Assembly (NCBI GenBank): GCA_037444075.1
Contig: JBBIND010000032.1
Span: 1-41,924 of the forward strand
Length of the DNA: 41,924 nucleotides
Direction: 5' to 3'
Source of the DNA: JBBIND01 sp037444075
GTDB taxonomy: Bacteria; Acidobacteriota; Terriglobia; Bryobacterales; Bryobacteraceae
The notes under the pieces: model-generated
What the model was told of the DNA's origin: nothing
Seen by the model: only the letters and a program-made list of their open reading frames with translations
Databases searched by the model: none
Shown: piece by piece, positions 16,183 to 23,908 of the stretch
Numbering within the stretch: the stretch's first letter is position 1
Layout: every line of letters begins with the position of its first letter
Position numbers and translations under genes: made by a program

Positions 16183-17048
16183 GACTGCCGGCGAGCCTCC
16201 AGGTAGGACTTTACCGCTTCCTCCAGTGAAGGCATAGGATTCAGTCCCGCCGACTCCATCTTGCTGTTGGACAGCGCCGAGTACTTGGGGCGGACCGCCG
16301 CGGTCCGGTACTCACGCTCATTAGTGGCGCGCAATTGCGGCTCCAGACCGGCCAGCCGGAAGATCATCTTCGCGTATTCAAACCAGGAAATCGGCGTGCC
16401 ACCACCCACGTGAAAGACTCCGCTGGCGCCACTTTCGACGAGGTCGGCCGTGCGCACAGCCAGTTCCGGGGCGTATGCCGGCGATGCTACGTGATCCTCC
16501 ACTACCCGTATGAGCTTGCCCTCCGATGCCAGGCGCAGCATCAACTCGGGGAAGTTCCCGCGCGCCGTCCTCAAGGCGGCGGGTCCGAAAACGCCGGACG
16601 TGCGGATGATCAGCGGCTTCTCAAGGTAAGCCTTCGCGTAAAGTTCACCGGCCAGTTTCGACACGGCGTAAGCCCCCAGCGGATGCGTGGGATCTTCTTC
16701 AGTGTACGGTCTTCCCGCCCGGCCATCGAAGACGTAGTCAGTGGAAAAATGCACCAGCCCGGCGTCCAGTTGGCGGCAGGACACCGCCAGGTTGCGGACT
16801 GCCAGCGCATTCACGGCGTAAGCCGCTTCCGGCTCCTGCTCGGCGACGTCCACGTGGTTATACGCCGCGGCGTTGAGGACCAGGACCGGGTCGATATCCG
16901 CCAGGATTCTCTCCACAACTGGAGCATCGGAAATATCGACATCCTCTTTCGTCAGGCCGACCACGGCATAGCCGCGCGCTGCGAATACCTTCATCAATTC
17001 CGCGCCGAGCTGGCCGGCGCTCCCGAAAACCGCGGCTTTCTTGGACAT
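16179..17048 (-). CDS. rfbD: dTDP-4-dehydrorhamnose reductase family protein
   Basis: The 289-residue protein is a short-chain reductase of the RmlD/RfbD type, which makes the last step to dTDP-L-rhamnose. Landmarks are the NAD(P) motif GSAGQLG (9-15), LNAAAYNHVDVAE (58-70), FSTDYVFDG (101-109) and the catalytic YAVSK (Tyr127, Lys131). No rfbA, rfbB or rfbC is nearby, so the specific substrate rests on family resemblance; other RmlD-like sugar nucleotide reductases remain possible. The nearby SDR gene lies on the same strand upstream, 47 bases away. Confidence 0.82.
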   Translation of the reverse strand: MSKKAAVFGSAGQLGAELMKVFAARGYAVVGLTKEDVDISDAPVVERILADIDPVLVLNAAAYNHVDVAEQEPEAAYAVNALAVRNLAVSCRQLDAGLVHFSTDYVFDGRAGRPYTEEDPTHPLGAYAVSKLAGELYAKAYLEKPLIIRTSGVFGPAALRTARGNFPELMLRLASEGKLIRVVEDHVASPAYAPELAVRTADLVESGASGVFHVGGGTPISWFEYAKMIFRLAGLEPQLRATNEREYRTAAVRPKYSALSNSKMESAGLNPMPSLEEAVKSYLEARRQS

Positions 17049-17095
17049 CCTATGGCAGGATAGCGCGAAAACAGATTGGCAAGAAAGCCCTGCGC

Positions 17096-17887
17096 TCAGC
17101 CGCGCAGCCGCCAGCGGTCAGTGGAGAATTCGGCTGTCTCCTCGTTCCAGGTGCCGAACTTGCCGGCCATCTGCCCCCCGTCCACCAGCAGTGTGGCGCC
17201 CGTGATGAAGGCGGCTTCTTCGGAGGCCAGAAACAGCACCGCGTTGGCCACTTCCTCCGCCTCTCCGCCTCGCCCCAGAGGGATGTCCCGGAAGTAGTCC
17301 TTGAGCACTTCGGGCTGCGTGAAGTAGCTGTCGGTGAGGCGCGTGCGGATCAACCCCGGGCATACGGCGTTGATGCGTATCTGGTAGGGCCCCAGTTCGT
17401 TCGCCGCCGTATGCAGCAGGCCCAGCATGCCGGCCTTGCTGGCGTTGTAAGCTGTCAGCCCGGCCTCGCCGTCATAGGAATTCGTTGACGCCATCAGCAC
17501 GATGGACCCGGAGCGGCGCGGTTTCATCTGCCTGGCGGCGATCTGCACGGTGTGGAATGCCCCGGTGAGATTGACGGCAAGCGTGCGCTGCCAGTCGCTC
17601 TCGCTGGCAGTGAGAATCTCCCCTGTCAGCACGCAGCCGGCGTTGGCTACCACCACGTCCGGAACGCCCGCCTGTTCGAAAGCAGCCTCTAGCGAAGTCC
17701 GGTCCGAGACGTCCGCCGCGATTCCCCGCGCGCCGACCTTCTCTGCGGCTTCGCCCGGGCGTTCGCTCTCCAGGTCCAGAATCCAAACAGTGGCGCCTGC
17801 CGAAACCAGAGCTCGCGCGCAAGCCAGGCCGATTCCGTTGGCTCCACCTGTGACGATGGCAGTTCTTCCTGTGAAATCCAATGGCAT
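17096..17887 (-). CDS. SDR family NAD(P)-dependent oxidoreductase
   Basis: The 263-residue classical short-chain dehydrogenase has the cofactor motif TGGANGIG (13-20), the VVANAG motif, the catalytic Ser in VLMASTNS, the Tyr/Lys pair in AYNASKAG, and a standard C-terminus ending in VDGGQMAGKF. The frame stays open far upstream, but the domain starts at MPLDFTGRTAIVTG, so the ATG at 17887 is chosen. The substrate is not predictable. It is divergent from the glycoside-hydrolase-like gene, with 78 bases between starts. Confidence 0.88.
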   Translation of the reverse strand: MPLDFTGRTAIVTGGANGIGLACARALVSAGATVWILDLESERPGEAAEKVGARGIAADVSDRTSLEAAFEQAGVPDVVVANAGCVLTGEILTASESDWQRTLAVNLTGAFHTVQIAARQMKPRRSGSIVLMASTNSYDGEAGLTAYNASKAGMLGLLHTAANELGPYQIRINAVCPGLIRTRLTDSYFTQPEVLKDYFRDIPLGRGGEAEEVANAVLFLASEEAAFITGATLLVDGGQMAGKFGTWNEETAEFSTDRWRLRG

Positions 17888-17890
17888 GGA

Positions 17891-17896
17891 TATACT
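17891..17896 (+). promoter_or_regulatory. Possible -10 box of the glycoside-hydrolase-like gene
   Basis: TATACT lies 70 bases upstream of the plus-strand ATG at 17966, in the divergent region next to the SDR start codon. No good -35 box is seen at 16-18 bases. The same hexamer precedes the tRNA and the actA gene. Confidence 0.3.
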
Positions 17897-17965
17897 GTAG
17901 TCTGCCTGCAACGCCCGTGGGGTTCCAGGTTCAGCGGGCGGCGTGCAGATACGGAGGAGAATGTT

Positions 17966-19972
17966 ATGCAGCTCAGCCGGCGCCACTTCCTCTTGACTGC
18001 GGGAGCCACTCTCGCCCACGGACAAACGCCCCCGCCGAAGCGCCTGCTGCGCAAAGACAGCTTCTTCGGCATCCACTTCGACCTGCACGCCAATGACAAA
18101 GACCTGGCGCTCGGCAGAGATGTGACCGAAGAAATGATCGAGGACTTCCTGAGCCGCGTCCGCCCGGACTACGTGCAGTACGACTGCAAAGGGCATGTCG
18201 GCTTTCTCGCCTATCCCTCCAAGGTGAGCACCTCGGTCAACGTCGTGAACGATTCGCTGGCCATTTGGAGACGCGTCACCGCCCGCCGCGGCGTGGCACT
18301 CTACATCCATTTCTCCGGCGTCTGGGATTCACTGGCCGTGAAGCAGCACCCTGCATGGGCGCGCGGCCGGCCCGACGGCAAGCCGGAGGAAAACCAAACC
18401 AGCACTTTCGGCCCCTACGTGGATGAGCGCATGATTCCGCAGTTGAAGGAAGCCGCGTCCACCTATGATCTCGACGGCGCCTGGGTGGACGGTGAGTGCT
18501 GGGCCACCAATCCGGATTACGGCCCTGCCGCCGCGCGCGCATTCCGGGAAGCGGCGGGCATCGAGACGCTTCCCAAAGGCCCCGCAGACAAAGGCTGGCT
18601 CGAGTTCCTGGAGTTCAACCGCGAGCGCTTCCGCCGCTATGTGCGGCACTACGTCACGGCTCTGCAGACCTTCCGTCCCGGTTTTCAGATTGCCAGCAAC
18701 TGGCTCTACACCACGTTTGTCCCGGAGCGCCCCGAACTGCCCGTGGACTTCATCTCCGGCGACTACCTGGGCAACGCCTCCATCTCCACAGCGAGGCTGG
18801 AAGCACGCTATTTGAGCTCGGTCGGCAAGCCTTGGGACCTAATGGCTTGGGGCTTTCAAAGCAACCGTACGAACCCGGTCGGCGAGGTCCACAAGCCCGC
18901 CGCGCAACTGGAACAGGAAGCCTCCGTAGTGCTGGCGCAAGGCGGCGGGTTCCAGGTCTATTACCAGCCGACCCGGGCAGGCCGAATCGACGAGCGCCAC
19001 ACCGGGGTGATGGCAAAGCTGGCCGGCTTTTGCCGTGCGCGGCAGGCGCTGTGCCACCAATCGGAGACGGTGCCGCAAATCGGCGTGCTGTTCAGTTCGC
19101 GGACGCTGTACCGCACCGTGCCCAGGCTGTTCGGGGGCTGGGGCGCCGCCGTGAATCCCGCCCGCGGCATGGTGGATGCGCTGGTTGAGAACCTGTACTC
19201 AGTCGATGTGATCCCGGACTGGAAGTTATCCGAGATGGTCTCCGCCTACCCGCTCGTCGTGGTTCCGGACTGGTCCGACATAGGCCAGACGGCGGCGGAC
19301 GCTTTGCTTTCTTATGCGCAAGTGGGCGGAAATCTACTCCTCGTGGGGGCGCACAATGCGCTGCTGTTCAAGGACGCCTTGGGAGTGCGCGTGACAGGCG
19401 AGCCTGCCGACGAGCGAGTCTATGTGCCCGGCAAGGAGGTATTCGCCAACCTGCGCGGTCTGTGGCTCAACGTTGTAGCGGAGGGAGCAAAAGTCATCGA
19501 GCAGCGCTACCCCACCTACGACGCGTCCCGCGACGGCCGGTGCGCGGCTACATTGACAGCCTATGGGAAAGGGAAGATTGCGGCCATCTACGGTCCGGCT
19601 GGCACTGTGTTTGCCCATACTCATGCCCCCGAAACGCGCCGCTTTATACGCCGCGTGGTGGAACACGTCTTCACTCCTGCTGTGAGCGTGGACGGTCCGC
19701 CGACGCTCGAATTGGCGCTTCGCCGCAAGGGGCGGCTTCAACTGCTGCATCTGAACAACGCCACCGGCATGCAGGTGGCGGGCGATTACGCGGCCGTGGA
19801 TTTCATCCCGCCGGTTGGACCGCTGCGGGTATCCATCCGCATGCCGCGCCGCCCGGCGCGCGTCGCCTTCGAGCCGGGCGGGCAGCGAGTGGACGGAGCC
19901 TGGAAAGACGGCGTCTGGAGCGCGACGTTGCCACGCCTGGAGATTCACGCCATGCTTGCGTGGGAGGCCTGA
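17966..19972 (+). CDS. Tat-exported glycoside-hydrolase-like protein (TIM barrel)
   Basis: The 668-residue protein has a Tat signal (SRRHFLL at 4-10). A long TIM-barrel-like domain follows with motifs FGIHFDLHAND (53-63 region), VQYDCKGH, GVALYIHFSGVWD, DLDGAWVDGECW (likely catalytic acidic residues) and FISGDYLG. The middle part (LVVVPDWSDIG, GGNLLLVGAH) resembles the trimerisation/GATase1-like domain of beta-galactosidase-type enzymes, and a beta-rich C-terminus follows. The layout fits the GHL6/GH29-like 'alpha-amylase family' proteins found in Acidobacteria and Planctomycetes. The substrate is unknown, perhaps a fucose- or galactose-type glycoside. Export suggests action on environmental polysaccharide. 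Confidence 0.78.
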   Translation: MQLSRRHFLLTAGATLAHGQTPPPKRLLRKDSFFGIHFDLHANDKDLALGRDVTEEMIEDFLSRVRPDYVQYDCKGHVGFLAYPSKVSTSVNVVNDSLAIWRRVTARRGVALYIHFSGVWDSLAVKQHPAWARGRPDGKPEENQTSTFGPYVDERMIPQLKEAASTYDLDGAWVDGECWATNPDYGPAAARAFREAAGIETLPKGPADKGWLEFLEFNRERFRRYVRHYVTALQTFRPGFQIASNWLYTTFVPERPELPVDFISGDYLGNASISTARLEARYLSSVGKPWDLMAWGFQSNRTNPVGEVHKPAAQLEQEASVVLAQGGGFQVYYQPTRAGRIDERHTGVMAKLAGFCRARQALCHQSETVPQIGVLFSSRTLYRTVPRLFGGWGAAVNPARGMVDALVENLYSVDVIPDWKLSEMVSAYPLVVVPDWSDIGQTAADALLSYAQVGGNLLLVGAHNALLFKDALGVRVTGEPADERVYVPGKEVFANLRGLWLNVVAEGAKVIEQRYPTYDASRDGRCAATLTAYGKGKIAAIYGPAGTVFAHTHAPETRRFIRRVVEHVFTPAVSVDGPPTLELALRRKGRLQLLHLNNATGMQVAGDYAAVDFIPPVGPLRVSIRMPRRPARVAFEPGGQRVDGAWKDGVWSATLPRLEIHAMLAWEA

Positions 19973-19983
19973 GGGCTCTATGG

Positions 19984-19989
19984 TATACT
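19984..19989 (+). promoter_or_regulatory. Probable -10 box of the tRNA-Val gene
   Basis: TATACT is 18 bases upstream of the mature tRNA 5' end, which fits a short leader. No clear -35 element is visible at the usual spacing; TTGCGT at 19956-19961 is too far away (22 bases). Confidence 0.4.
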
Positions 19990-20007
19990 TCGGTTGTCCC
20001 ACCCGTC

Positions 20008-20084
20008 GGGCCCGTAGCTCAGTTGGTTAGAGCGCTACCTTGACACGGTAGAGGTCACAGATTCGAGTTCTGTCGGGCCCACCA
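20008..20084 (+). tRNA. tRNA-Val (GAC anticodon)
   Basis: The sequence folds into a complete cloverleaf. The acceptor stem pairs GGGCCCG with CGGGCCC, the D arm is GCTC/GAGC, and the anticodon stem is CTACC/GGTAG with loop TTGACAC (anticodon GAC at 20042-20044). The variable loop has five bases, and the T arm is ACAGA/TCTGT with loop TTCGAGT. The discriminator A and CCA are encoded. A toxin-antitoxin pair and a toxin relic lie just downstream, so this tRNA may have served as an insertion site, although no duplicated 3' end was found. Confidence 0.97.
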
Positions 20085-20101
20085 TCTGACCTTATGTATC
20101 G

Positions 20102-20178
20102 GCTCTACGCCATTAATGGGGGCAGACCCGTTTGTTGATGCAGAGAAGCTATCAACGCTAGCAGAGAGCTCTACGCCA
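20102..20178 (+). repeat. Pair of 11-bp direct repeats downstream of the tRNA
   Basis: GCTCTACGCCA occurs at 20102-20112 and again at 20168-20178 in the non-coding stretch after the tRNA gene. The copies are 66 bases apart and do not match the tRNA. Their role, if any, is unknown; they may be chance or a trace of past rearrangement. Confidence 0.4.
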
Positions 20179-20370
20179 ATAGCAGAGCGGTTCCGTGGCC
20201 GCTAAACTCCTCCGCGCGGATACGCCTCTCAACGCCCCCAAGAAATCATGCAGGTCCGCGCGATCCGGCGTCCACTGCGGACGGGAGTCCAGAATCCCGC
20301 GCGCCGATCAGGCCGCCATGCTCTTCTGCAACATCAGGTGTCCAACCAACTCGCCTCCCACTCTCAATGG

Positions 20371-20739
20371 CTATGATCCACCTGAACCAGGAGCTTCGGA
20401 GGCAGGCAGACCGAGGGCCAATTCGAGGCTCGCTATCAGAGGCGGAAGGTCTGCTGTTATCGTATCGCATACCCTGTCAAAGTCGATGTCGAAATAGGCG
20501 TGGATCAAACGATTTCGCATCCCGACGATGTCGATCCAAGGAACCTGGCTGAGCTTGGATCGGGTATTCGAGCTGACCTTCGAAGCCGCCTCCCCGATGA
20601 TCTCGAGGCATTTCACCAATGCCAGAGCGAGCAACCGGTCTTGCGCCAAATCTGCAGCTGTGCGCCCGGACGCGAATGTAACAGCTTCCCGCGCTGCGTC
20701 CAGCATGTGGAGAAGCCGCGCGCGATCATTCGGCGGCAT
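20371..20739 (-). CDS. HepT-like ribonuclease toxin (DUF86)
   Basis: The 122-residue all-helical protein carries the HEPN RNase motif R-x4-H-x-Y as RNRLIHAYFD (Arg75, His80, Tyr82). HepT toxins cleave RNA and are silenced when their MntA partner adds AMP to the Tyr of this motif. The toxin gene follows the antitoxin with a 14-base overlap, so expression is coupled. The last 12 residues (ASEAPGSGGS) look like a low-complexity extension beyond the usual family end. Confidence 0.9.
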   Translation of the reverse strand: MPPNDRARLLHMLDAAREAVTFASGRTAADLAQDRLLALALVKCLEIIGEAASKVSSNTRSKLSQVPWIDIVGMRNRLIHAYFDIDFDRVCDTITADLPPLIASLELALGLPASEAPGSGGS

Positions 20740-21034
20740 ATTGAATCACCGCAGTGCGGACCACCTCGTCGCGAAAATAGCGGCTGAGTTCCTGGGGTGT
20801 CCGAAGGTCAACCTTCCGGCCGCCGAATATCGTGGACAGTTCGCGCTCCATTGCAGCCATCCGCATGTAGCCGACCGGTTCTCCTTGTGCGAACTCCACA
20901 AGTACATCGACATCGCTCTCGTCAGAAAAACGGTCCGTCAACACAGAGCCGAAGATAGCGAGTTTTCGAACGCCGTTTCGCCGGCAAAAGCCGGCCACTT
21001 GATCCTGTGCGACATCAATGTGCCCAACGGTCAT
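20726..21034 (-). CDS. MntA-like minimal nucleotidyltransferase antitoxin
   Basis: The 102-residue protein is a minimal nucleotidyltransferase with the GS-x10-DxD signature: GS at 29-30 and DVD at 41-43 within IFGSVLTDRFSDESDVDVLVEF. A third acidic residue is likely in KVDLRTP. MntA-type antitoxins use ATP to modify the HepT toxin. The start could also be an in-frame ATG at 21046; I prefer 21034 (MTVGHIDV), which fits family N-termini. Neither has a strong ribosome-binding site. Confidence 0.88.
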   Translation of the reverse strand: MTVGHIDVAQDQVAGFCRRNGVRKLAIFGSVLTDRFSDESDVDVLVEFAQGEPVGYMRMAAMERELSTIFGGRKVDLRTPQELSRYFRDEVVRTAVIQYAAE

Positions 21035-21329
21035 GCCTGACAACATTATTGCCCAACAGTCGGCGTCGGTGGTCCGGGCAGACAGGGGGCCGCAAGGACA
21101 GCCTAATCCGTCACACCTGGCTCTTCCTCATCCGATGATTCAAGTAGACTTCTACCAGGGAAAACCCACATCACCGCGGCATCTCTGCCGCCGATACCCT
21201 CCTTCCTACGACTGAAATGGTGCTTTTTCAGCCACCTTCTATTTCGCCAGGAAGAACGGCCGGGCGAGTTCAGGCATTCTCTCCCTAATTCCGGCTGCGG
21301 AGCGTCAGCGAGTGCGGCAGTGGTCTATG

Positions 21330-21520
21330 TCAGGGGAAGAAATCAACCTTGGCGGCGCGGTCGGTGGATGACGCCAGCGCTCTGTCCCGTGTAATTAGGG
21401 GCGCGCCCAAGGCTTCGGCCAAGGCAAGGTATGCCGCATCGTATGCAGCCATGTTGCGATGGAGTTCCCGGATCCTTGGGAGGAACGGCTGATGGCTGTG
21501 CCGGGTCGGCGGGAAATCCC
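21330..21520 (-). pseudogene. Truncated VapC-like PIN-domain toxin
   Basis: Only the C-terminal part of a PIN-domain ribonuclease is present. A stretch PPTRHSHQPFLPRIREL leads into NMAAYDAAYLALAEALGAP and LITRDRALA, which carry the third and fourth acidic positions of VapC (AYDAAY, TRD). The N-terminal half with the first catalytic Asp is missing. Upstream of the homologous part the frame reads as unrelated basic sequence, and the next gene starts there. No VapB antitoxin is present. It is therefore most likely a relic. Confidence 0.75.
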
Positions 21521-21587
21521 TGGTGACATGCCCTCCCACAGCAACCCGCTTGCGCTTCCGGCCCCTGGTGGGACAACATTGTAGCCT

Positions 21588-23867
21588 GTGTTCCGCGCCT
21601 TGGCCGCGCTAGCGTTCACTCTGATGCCTGCCTGGAGCCAGATGATTGCCGGAGCCAACCTGCCGTGGCACGCCTACGGCGACCTCGGGGGCAACTCATG
21701 GGGTTTCCGCGGATTTGCCACCGATGGTTTTACGGCCGCGTTAGGCGCGGGCACGGGAGGCATCCGCGGCGTCCGCCGTGTTGACAATTCCTCGCACGCG
21801 GCAGGACCCGGGTTGCTGTTCCGTATGGCCCTCGGTTCACCGCCCGTGCCGCAGCAGAGCGGAGAATTGACGGTCAACCTGGTGAGTCACTTTCCGGCGG
21901 GGTGCCCGGCGACGGCCAATGTGACGCATTTCAACCTGGAGGGCGTGGAACTGCGGGCGCAATTGTGTATTCCTCCAGGCGGCTCGGGCTGGCCCAATCC
22001 GCCTGTCTGGTTTCAATTCGTTCTGAAATCGGAGACGGGGGGCGAGTATCACACTTTACTTTCGCCGCCGGTGGCACTGGAGCGGGCCTGGGAGGGAAGT
22101 TGCGCGGACTTCACCTTCCGCGCGGCCTCACTCGGACCTGGCGAGCGCACGGCGCGGTTTGACGCCGGCCGCGTGGTGATGGCCGGAATCCGGCTCACAG
22201 CCAACGCGCTTGCGGGGGCGCCCGTGACGGGTGAGTATCTGCTGAAGAACCTGGCGATCCTCACGTCCCCTCCCATTGCATTCGACTTCGCCTCCTCCAC
22301 GCTCGAAAAGGACTTGCGCGCCATCGGCGCGCTGGCGCGACTGGCGGGCGCGGCGGTTTCCGTAGCGCGCGTGTTTCTGTTTGTCGACGGGCGCAGTGGC
22401 ATCTTGTGGGGTCCTGACAGCACGTCGCCTTCGCTCGACACGGAAACGGTTTTCCCGGACCTGGACGCCCTGACGGACGCCGCCACGCGGGCCGGGGTAC
22501 AGATCCTGCCGGTGCTGTTTGATTACCAGTGGGCCAACCAGGCGCGGGTGGTCAGCGGTGTTCAGTTGGGCGGGCGCGCGCGGAGCATCCGGGACCCCGC
22601 ACGGCGGCGGGCTCTGCTCGATGGCGTCGTCCGGCCGGTGCTGCAACGCTACGGCGCCCACCCGTCCATCCTGGCCTGGCAGGTGATCAACGAGCCGGAA
22701 TGGGTCACTCGCGGAGTGCCCGGCTACACCCCCAATCCGGCGACGCGCGACGCGGTGGAACTGGCCGAAATGCGAGCTTTCATACGAGAGACAGGGGACG
22801 CAGTCCGCGCCCTGACTCGCCAACCTGCCTCGGTGGGCAGCGCCCGGCGGATTTGGCTTCCACTCTGGCGTGACCTGGGCCTCAACCTGTACGCGTTCCA
22901 CTCCTACGATTCCGACAGTGCGGAGCCGTTTCCGTGGCGGCGCGTCGAGGAGCTACATCTCGACGGACCGGTGCTGGTAGGGGAAGTGCCGACAGCGAAC
23001 ACGGCTCGCCGGCCGGGCGACTACCTGGCCGCCGCGCGCGCAGGCGGGTATGCCGGGCTGCTGTATTGGAGTTGCCGCGCTAGGGACAGCGCCACGAGTT
23101 TTGCGGGCGCAATGGCCGATCTGAACTCGCGGCTGCCCCTGGCGGACGCGAACGGCTTATTGAACGCCGCATCGTACGCAAGTGGACGGCCGCTGGCGCC
23201 GGAGGCCTGGTTCACGCTGTTCGGCGCGAACCTCGCGGCGGAAACGGTGTTGGCCTCACAATCCGCGTTGCCCGAAACACTGGGCGGCGTCGCGGTCGAA
23301 TTAACCGACAGCGCCGGCGTGGCGCGGGCCGCGCGGCTTTTGTTTGTCTCGCCCGGACAGGTAAATTTCCTGACACCGCGCAACCTGAGCCCGGGACCGA
23401 TGCGCGTCACCCTAAGCCGCATCGACGGGGGGACAGCCGAGATAGCCACTACGGCAGCCGCCGTATCGCCTGGCCTGTTCGCCGCCAATGTGAATGGTCA
23501 GGGTCCCGCCGCGGCGCTGATCGCACGCGTGCGCAACGGATGGGTAACGGCCACCGAACCGGTTTTCCGTTGCGGGGCAACTCCCGGAAGCTGCACGCTT
23601 GTCCCGGTCGAGTTCCGTGAGCCGGACGAGGTGCTCATACTGATGCTGTTTGGAACGGGCATCCGCCACCAGACAGCCGGTGCGTTGACTGTGCGCATCG
23701 CGGACCAGACGCTGGCGCCGGCATACGCGGGGGCGCAGAATGAATTCGCGGGGCTGGACCAGGTGAATGTGGAACTTCCGCGCACGCTGGGGGCGAGAGG
23801 CCGCGTGGAAGTCAGCGTGGAGGCGGGAGGGCAGCGGTCCAATACTGTGACGCTGGAATTCCGCTAG
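21588..23867 (+). CDS. Secreted GH5-like glycosidase with Solibacter-type C-terminal domain
   Basis: The 759-residue protein starts at a GTG and has a short signal peptide (ending PAWSQ, about 18). Residues about 30-220 form a beta-rich N-terminal region. A TIM-barrel region follows with the GH-A clan motif QVINEPEW (acid/base Glu369) and a probable nucleophile in LVGEVPTAN (Glu466). From about residue 523 the sequence NAASYASG...PEAWFTLFGANLA...LPETLGGVAVELTD...VNFLTP...FGTGIR matches the TIGR03437 'Solibacter C-terminal' domain, which follows many secreted proteins in this lineage. The likely role is hydrolysis of a beta-linked polysaccharide outside the cell; the exact substrate is not known. 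Confidence 0.88.
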   Translation: MFRALAALAFTLMPAWSQMIAGANLPWHAYGDLGGNSWGFRGFATDGFTAALGAGTGGIRGVRRVDNSSHAAGPGLLFRMALGSPPVPQQSGELTVNLVSHFPAGCPATANVTHFNLEGVELRAQLCIPPGGSGWPNPPVWFQFVLKSETGGEYHTLLSPPVALERAWEGSCADFTFRAASLGPGERTARFDAGRVVMAGIRLTANALAGAPVTGEYLLKNLAILTSPPIAFDFASSTLEKDLRAIGALARLAGAAVSVARVFLFVDGRSGILWGPDSTSPSLDTETVFPDLDALTDAATRAGVQILPVLFDYQWANQARVVSGVQLGGRARSIRDPARRRALLDGVVRPVLQRYGAHPSILAWQVINEPEWVTRGVPGYTPNPATRDAVELAEMRAFIRETGDAVRALTRQPASVGSARRIWLPLWRDLGLNLYAFHSYDSDSAEPFPWRRVEELHLDGPVLVGEVPTANTARRPGDYLAAARAGGYAGLLYWSCRARDSATSFAGAMADLNSRLPLADANGLLNAASYASGRPLAPEAWFTLFGANLAAETVLASQSALPETLGGVAVELTDSAGVARAARLLFVSPGQVNFLTPRNLSPGPMRVTLSRIDGGTAEIATTAAAVSPGLFAANVNGQGPAAALIARVRNGWVTATEPVFRCGATPGSCTLVPVEFREPDEVLILMLFGTGIRHQTAGALTVRIADQTLAPAYAGAQNEFAGLDQVNVELPRTLGARGRVEVSVEAGGQRSNTVTLEFR

Positions 23868-23908
23868 GCTTCGCGCCGGGCCAGCCTGACCCCTCCCGCC
23901 CGACTAAG

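Noticed and set aside
17888..18310. N-terminal extension of the SDR gene by 141 codons
   Set aside because: The extension is antisense to the glycoside-hydrolase-like gene and the SDR domain begins exactly at the ATG at 17887.
20195..20370. Possible small gene or gene remnant between the tRNA and hepT, including the minus-strand frame after the hepT stop (GELVGHLMLQKSMAA)
   Set aside because: The peptide is only about 20 residues, has no start of its own and matches nothing I recognise. It could be a short relic but cannot be supported.
20008..21587. Integrated mobile element using tRNA-Val as attachment site
   Set aside because: No integrase and no duplicated tRNA 3' end was found in the window, so only a loose accessory-patch interpretation is kept.
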